Part shown: positions 58,487 through 64,000 of the stretch, one piece after another
Layout of the letters: every line of letters begins with the position of its first letter
Position numbering within the stretch: position 1 is the stretch's first letter
DNA from: Lunularia cruciata
Taxonomy: Eukaryota > Streptophyta > Marchantiopsida > Lunulariales > Lunulariaceae
Reading direction: 5' to 3'
Length of the DNA stretch: 64,000 bases
NCBI GenBank assembly: GCA_948567375.1
Contig: OX419758.1
Span: 54,813,001 to 54,877,000, forward strand
Notes under the pieces: model-generated
Databases searched by the model: none
Told to the model about the DNA's origin: nothing
Seen by the model: the letters and a program-made list of their open reading frames with translations, nothing else
Program-made: the position numbers and the translations under genes

Positions 58487-61400
58487 ATGGTGAAAATCGG
58501 AGATTTGGTTCCGGATGGAGTCATTGCTACGCAGGCAGGGGTCACCGGTGTGGTTAGTGCTGAGGCAAGCGCTACTGCTCCCCCTCCTACGTTGGAGTCA
58601 CAAGGCGCTGATGATGTGAAGGAAGAGAATGGAGGCGTCATCACAGTGAGAACCAGCATGACTGATAAAGAGCTGGCCATCATGCAGCAGCAGAAAAGGG
58701 ATCTAGTGGAGAAGGAAAAGGAAGAGAAGAAGAAAAAGGATGACGAAATTCCGGAGTTAATTTCGGTGTTGGATCTCTTCTCTTTTGCGGATGGATTGGA
58801 TCGGATACTCATCTTCTTCGGAACTATAGCAGCTGTGTGTAATGGGGTTTCTCAACCACTCATGACCCTCTTATTTGGACAGCTCATTAATGCATTTGGT
58901 CAGAACACGCAGGACACTGCGAAGCTGGTGGATGAAGTTAGCCAGGTAATCAGACATAAAATTGAGTTCCCTCAGTTTTACTTCTCACATCAGTTGATCA
59001 TGATTTTTGTTAGGCTTCAGTTTTATTCCAGGACAGCAATCTCCTCTTCGGACTCGCTTTAACTCTCTCTCACAAGTGCTCTGGAATTTGTTCTGAGGAC
59101 ATTGGAATGGGCTGTCTGTGCAGGTGGCGTTGCGTTTTGTGTATATTGGACTTGCAAGTGGTGTTGCTGCATACTTTGGTATGTCGGCTAGACTACTAAT
59201 TTCTGCTGAGAGTGGTTCATTTTCACCCTATGATTGAAGTTTTATGCAGGGTGTTAGAGACCCCATACTTTACATTTCTGGTACATCAAGTCTCCTTATT
59301 TGGTTACGTAACTCACATAAATTTAAACTTTGCAGTCCATCATGTCTTCGGAAATTGCCTAATGACGAGTGTAAAGCTTCTTGGGTAGGTTTTCATGAGT
59401 TATTTACCGATGGAAGATCTATGCCAACTCGTACCTTATATGCAATTCCATTACTTCGTTTTGTCCAATTTGGCTCATCAATTTGACAGAGGTGGCGTTC
59501 TGGATTATCGCCGGGGAGCGGCAGTCAGCGAGAATTAGAGCCCTTTATTTAAGACAGATACTGCGGCAGGATGTTTCCTTCTTCGACCAAGATACCACCA
59601 CCGGCGAGGTCATTGCAAGAATGTCAGGAGACACAATTCTCATTCAGGACGCTCTAGGAGAAAAGGTGCGTAAGAAATTAACCCCTTTGCTTGCGTAGAA
59701 TTTATATCCTCATCTAGTCCACATGTTTTCTTCATTTTGTCAATTCAAATTTCTGCTTCTTAAGTTGGGAACCTGCATAATAATCGTCTCAAGACTGGGA
59801 CACTTAAGTCCAGAGTTTGAAGGACAGGATTTAAATATGCTGTTTTGTTATGTAAACAGGTTGGCAAGCTGTTGCAGCTCACGGCAACTTTCTTTGGAGG
59901 CTATGTTATAGCATTCATAAAGAGTTGGAAGCTGACGTTAGTCATGATGGCAATTATGCCAATTATTGTTATTATTGGAGGTGTTATGGCTAGATTCATC
60001 TCGCAGCTATCTAATAGGGGGCAGAATGCATATGCTGGGGCAGGTTCCCTAGTTGAGCAAGTCGTTGGTTCCATCAGAACGGTGAGATTTTCAGCTTTTA
60101 TTGTCTTCAATCTGAACAGCTCTTCCTGTTTTCCTTCTCTATTTTTTTCACTCCTAGTTATTAATTTCTTGTATATCAAGGACGTAATTGTGTCAGGCCA
60201 GCGGCATTGTATCGATTTCTTTCCAATTTAGAAAATGACGGAATGGCATGATTCTGGCTCGTTTGTTCAGGTGTCTTCCTATACAGGGGAGAAAAGAGCT
60301 GTTACTATGTATGACGAGAACTTAAAGGGGGCAGAGGTTGCAGGAATGCGGCAAGGTCTAGTGACTGGTGTTGGTTTCGGGTTCCTGATAGGTTTCATGT
60401 TCATGGCTTATGGTTTGGCTCTTTGGTATGGTGGTAAACTTGTCCTTGAAGATGGTTTAACAGGAGGGCAAGTCATCAACGTTATCTTCGCTGTTCTTAC
60501 GGGAGCCATGTGAGTAAACTATCTTCTGCTGATCATTAAACTAGTCATGCTTTCAAACTTGAGTTTGAAAATAAGGGGGTGCTTAAACTAACATACTTTC
60601 CCTTCGTCGCTTTCAGGTCCCTTGGCCAAACTTCTCCATCGATTGGTGCGATTGCGAGTGGCCGAGCAGCAGCTTTCAAGATGTTTCAAGTCATTAGACG
60701 CAAGTCTCTTATTGATGTGTTTGACAAGAGTGGAGTGGTTCCTGACAAACTGAAGGGAGATGTAGAGCTGAAGAATGTCGACTTCCACTACCCTACAAGA
60801 CCTGATGTACAGATATTTAGGAACTTCAGCCTCTTCATACCATCAGGAAAGACTGTTGCTCTCGTTGGAGAAAGCGGGAGTGGTAAATCAACTGTAATTG
60901 GCCTGATAGAGAGATTCTATGATCCCCAAGCTGGTCAGGTATTAGTTGATGGGATTGACATTAAAAGCATCCAATTGAAGTGGTTGAGGGAACACATTGG
61001 TCTCGTAAGTCAGGAACCAGTTCTTTTCGGCACGTCTATCAGAGAGAATATATCCTACGGCAAGGAAGGGGCAACCATTGAGGAAATTGAGGCTGCAGCA
61101 GCTCTTGCGAATGCAGCAAAATTCATCAATAGGGTCCCTCAGGTGCGTTCCGTTTCTAAGGTTCCTGCTTTCAGATACATATCAGTCACCGAATGTTGAT
61201 GAAAACCAGTCGTACTTCAGGACCTGACGAGTTTATCCTTTCTCCACCGGTCTTTTTACTCTTTTTGCATGCGATACTGGTTATAGACAGATGGAATCAT
61301 GGGAAAGAAGGGTTGAAGAGTTTCTCCAATATATACCAGACTGCGTAGAAGCATAATCAAAAGCTGTTAACGACGGCCTGCTGCTGCTGTAACAGGGGTA

Positions 61401-64000
61401 TGATACTCTGGTGGGAGAAAGAGGAATTCAGTTATCTGGGGGTCAGAAGCAGAGGGTGGCAATTGCCAGAGCGATCTTGAAGAATCCCCAAATACTGTTG
61501 CTGGATGAAGCAACCAGTGCTTTGGATGCTGAGTCTGAGCGTGTAGTTCAAGAAGCTCTTGACAGGGTGATGACCAACCGTACAACTGTGGTCGTAGCTC
61601 ACAGGCTAACCACAATCAAAAATGCAGATATGATAGCTGTTGTGCAACGTGGTGTAATTGTAGAAACTGGTAAGTAACTAGTTTATCCTACCTTCTCCTT
61701 CTCCATTGCATTCACATTGGTATGCTCTATTTCTCTGGGATGCTTACTGAGATTGTTTATGTGTAATTTTTTCTGCAGGATCACATAACGAGCTTACAGA
61801 AAAGCCAGATGGGGCGTACTCTCAACTCATAAAACTGCAAGAGATTCATGGTAGAAAGGACCACATGGAAACAACCCCCGAGGACCCAGATTTTGTCCCT
61901 GAAGCCGAGAACAGAACTCTTACCCGGGAAGACAGTACCGGCTACTCCGGGGGGCGAAGTAGTAGATCTTCGTTTAACATTCCGTCTGTTAGAAGATCTT
62001 TTAGTAAGGGTGGCAGTGCGAGAACCTCTTTGAATTTGAGCCGGGATGGGAGTGTAAGGCCCAGTAACGCCGTCGGAGGATCATATAAGGGTTCAGGGAA
62101 AGATGTTGACGCTGTTGAACAAGGAGAGGAGAAGAAGAAAGAAGAAGTTGTTCAAGTTTCCGTTCTCCGCCTTGCCCACCTGAACAAGCCTGAAGCTCCA
62201 CTCTTTGTGGTGGGTGCAATTGGAGCAGCATGTTCGGGACTGACATTCCCTGTTTTTGGGCTTCTCCTGTCCAGTGTCATTACAGCCTTCTTTGAACCCC
62301 CCGCCAAGCTGAAGAAAGATGTCAACTTCTGGGCTGTTATGTTCGTGGTCATGGGTGTCGGTGTTATGATTGCAACTCCAATCCAGCAATGGAGTTTCGC
62401 AATTGTGGGACACAGGTTGATTCGTCGTATTCGGCGCACCACTTTTGAGAAGGTTCTTCAGCAAGAAATTAACTACTTCGACCAGGAGGAAAACTCCAGG
62501 TTAGTTACGAATCTCACAATTCCGGTTTCCATTTACGTTTCTCCACCAGCTGAATTAAGTAGCTTACAAGTGAGTACTCTAGAGAAAGTCTGGCTGATGC
62601 ATTCTGCACGTGGATTGGGCTCAAGGTTGTATTCCGGTCCTATTCTGGACTTGACCTCTCGATTTGAAGGAGCTGATGAGATTCGATTTCATTGGATGGT
62701 TTGCTTTTTCAGCGGTGCCATTGGTTCACGGTTGTCAAGTGATGCATCTGCAGTGCGTAGTTTGGTTGGAGATGCGCTTTCTCTACTTGTACAAAACCTC
62801 TCCACTATAACTGCAGGGCTGGCGATAGCTTTCAGTGCCAGTTGGCAGTTGGCACTCATCGTTCTTGCTGCGGTTCCTCTCTTGGGTGTACATGGCTACG
62901 CTCAGATTAAGTGGATGCAAGGGTTTAGCGAGGACGCAAAGGTCAGTGTCATAGGGAGCTAATGAGTACTGACTTGAAACATCATCTTGTTGAAACTATT
63001 GTTTGTGTCAATTCACAAGCATTTTTGCAGTTATCGCCTGTATTGATGAGCTATATATACGTGGTATGTTCTTCAGGTGAAGTATGAAGAGGCCAGCCGA
63101 GTTGCTAATGATGCAGTGAGCAGTATTCGTACTGTCGCTTCCTTCTGCGCTGAAGATAGAATCTGCAACTTGTACGAGAAGAAATGCCAGGAACCTGTGA
63201 GAACTGGAGTACGTCAAGGATTGATAGCAGGGTGTGCCCTTGGGTTTTCCAATCTTGTCATGTTTTGCTCCTATGCCTTGTGTTTCTGGGCAGGCGGTAA
63301 GCTGGTAGACGATGGAACATTGACGTTCAAGCAAGTCTTTAGGGTGAGTCAGTCCGCTTTCCCCCTAAGTGAGATAAGTGGTTCACGGTTGTAGTTTGAT
63401 TCATTAAGATTTTACTTTTCTTCTCGATACAATCTCAGCTCGAGGGTTAACGTTATCGCTTCTGATTCTTTCGTTCGTTGTAACAGGTATTTTTTGCTAT
63501 CACTCTGAGTGCTGTTTCGGTGACACAAACAGCTGGGCTAGCTCCAGATTTTACCAAAGTCAAAGCAGCTACGAATTCTATTTTCAAAATTCTAGATCGC
63601 AAATCAGATATCGATGCCTACGACTTGTCAGGCACGACAGTAGAAGGTATCAAGGGTGTGATTGAGTTCCAACATATTTCCTTCTTCTATCCATCAAGAC
63701 CTGATGTTCAGATCTTCTCCGATCTTTGCTTCAAGGTTCCAGCTGGGAAGGTCAGTTCACCATTCGCATACTGCAACCTTTGAGTCCTGGTGTAGTTAAC
63801 CATTTTTGGAATATGAGCAAAGGAGTACATGTCACTACAGTTCATCCGTTGAAGTATTCAAGATTGTCTTAACTAAGGCGCATCAGTAGTGTTCGAATTC
63901 CTCAATATGTGATGCATTAATTGTCGGAGACATATTTATATAGAGTTGAAACATAACTGTAGCTAAGTCGTTCACTCTGAATCTGCAGACCATGGCTCTG
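58487..64000 (+). CDS. ABCB (P-glycoprotein/MDR-type) full ABC transporter, first 12 exons, 3' end off the window
   Basis: Exons: 58487-58945, 59124-59178, 59490-59665, 59860-60081, 60271-60509, 60617-61142, 61396-61669, 61779-62499, 62713-62941, 63077-63343, 63487-63750 and 63989 onward. All junctions are GT-AG and the phases fit, giving about 1,148 residues here; full ABCB proteins are usually about 1,250-1,400. The start is the first ATG of the frame. Domains: charged N-terminus (to about 100), TMD1 (TM1 about 107-133), NBD1 with Walker [10 protein letters not shown] (about 468), Q-loop VSQEPVLF, signature LSGGQKQR (about 572), Walker B ILLLDE (about 592) and H-loop VVVAHRL. A Ser/Arg-rich linker (about 675-780) precedes TMD2 (from about 790) and the start of NBD2 ([18 protein letters not shown]). 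It should be an ATP-driven plasma-membrane exporter. Plant ABCBs move auxin, alkaloids or xenobiotics, and the substrate cannot be told here. Confidence 0.96.

Noticed and set aside
58297-58812. Serine/phenylalanine-rich 171-residue minus-strand frame over ABCB exon 1
   Set aside because: Antisense of the Lys/Glu-rich first exon; the codon pattern explains it fully.
1-64000. CRISPR arrays, bacterial operons or a prophage
   Set aside because: There are no regularly spaced repeats and no ribosome-binding-site gene clusters; introns, LTR elements and the ABCB gene show nuclear plant DNA.

Overview
The window looks like nuclear DNA of a land plant with a large, repeat-rich genome. Chromodomain Ty3/gypsy (Metaviridae-type) retrotransposons primed by initiator tRNA-Met, hAT and MULE transposase remnants and a small TIR element fill almost all of it. 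The only clear host gene is an intron-rich ABCB (P-glycoprotein/MDR-type) transporter at the right edge. I cannot name the species. A LINE family with a restriction-like endonuclease (REL) domain, rather than the L1/RTE types familiar from flowering plants, makes a non-seed plant worth considering, but that is inference.

Layout. 1-2.3 kb: 5' part of a decayed LINE on the minus strand (C2H2 finger, then reverse transcriptase), running off the left edge. 2.3-11.7 kb: mostly unassigned AT-rich DNA with short LINE 3' tails, a tRNA-like relic and a decayed MULE transposase. 11.7-21.3 kb: a dead minus-strand chromovirus (element B) whose RT is split by a young, structurally complete plus-strand chromovirus (element A, 14242-19885, 423-bp LTRs with 3 differences, 5-bp target duplication CATCA). 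21.7-28.5 kb: a solo LTR, tandem duplications and unassigned DNA. 28.5-30 kb: a 269-bp tandem duplication next to a 5'-truncated LINE carrying the REL domain. 31-33.8 kb: a decayed hAT transposase with BED finger and DUF659-like region. 34-40 kb: mostly unassigned, with a long foldback. 40.2-47.5 kb: another LINE copy cut in two by an old chromovirus of the A family (element C), itself carrying three later insertions. 47.5-58 kb: mostly unassigned, with a LINE copy interrupted by a solo LTR and a small TIR element. 58.5-64 kb: the first twelve exons of the ABCB gene.

The insertions form a readable chronology. LINEs were active both before element C (C sits inside a LINE) and after it (a LINE tail with its own target duplication sits inside C). 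B-type and A-type LTRs inserted into LINE tails and into C. Element A is the youngest large insertion.

The two observations I rate highest are: (1) the A-family LTR carries perfect heat-shock-element arrays (alternating GAA/TTC units) just upstream of its TATA box, an arrangement like the one that makes the unrelated Arabidopsis copia element ONSEN heat-inducible; (2) the dispersed LINE family combines an N-terminal C2H2 finger, an RT and a C-terminal CCHC plus REL endonuclease module, has a conserved stem-loop 3' tail, and makes 12-14 bp target duplications at unrelated sites.
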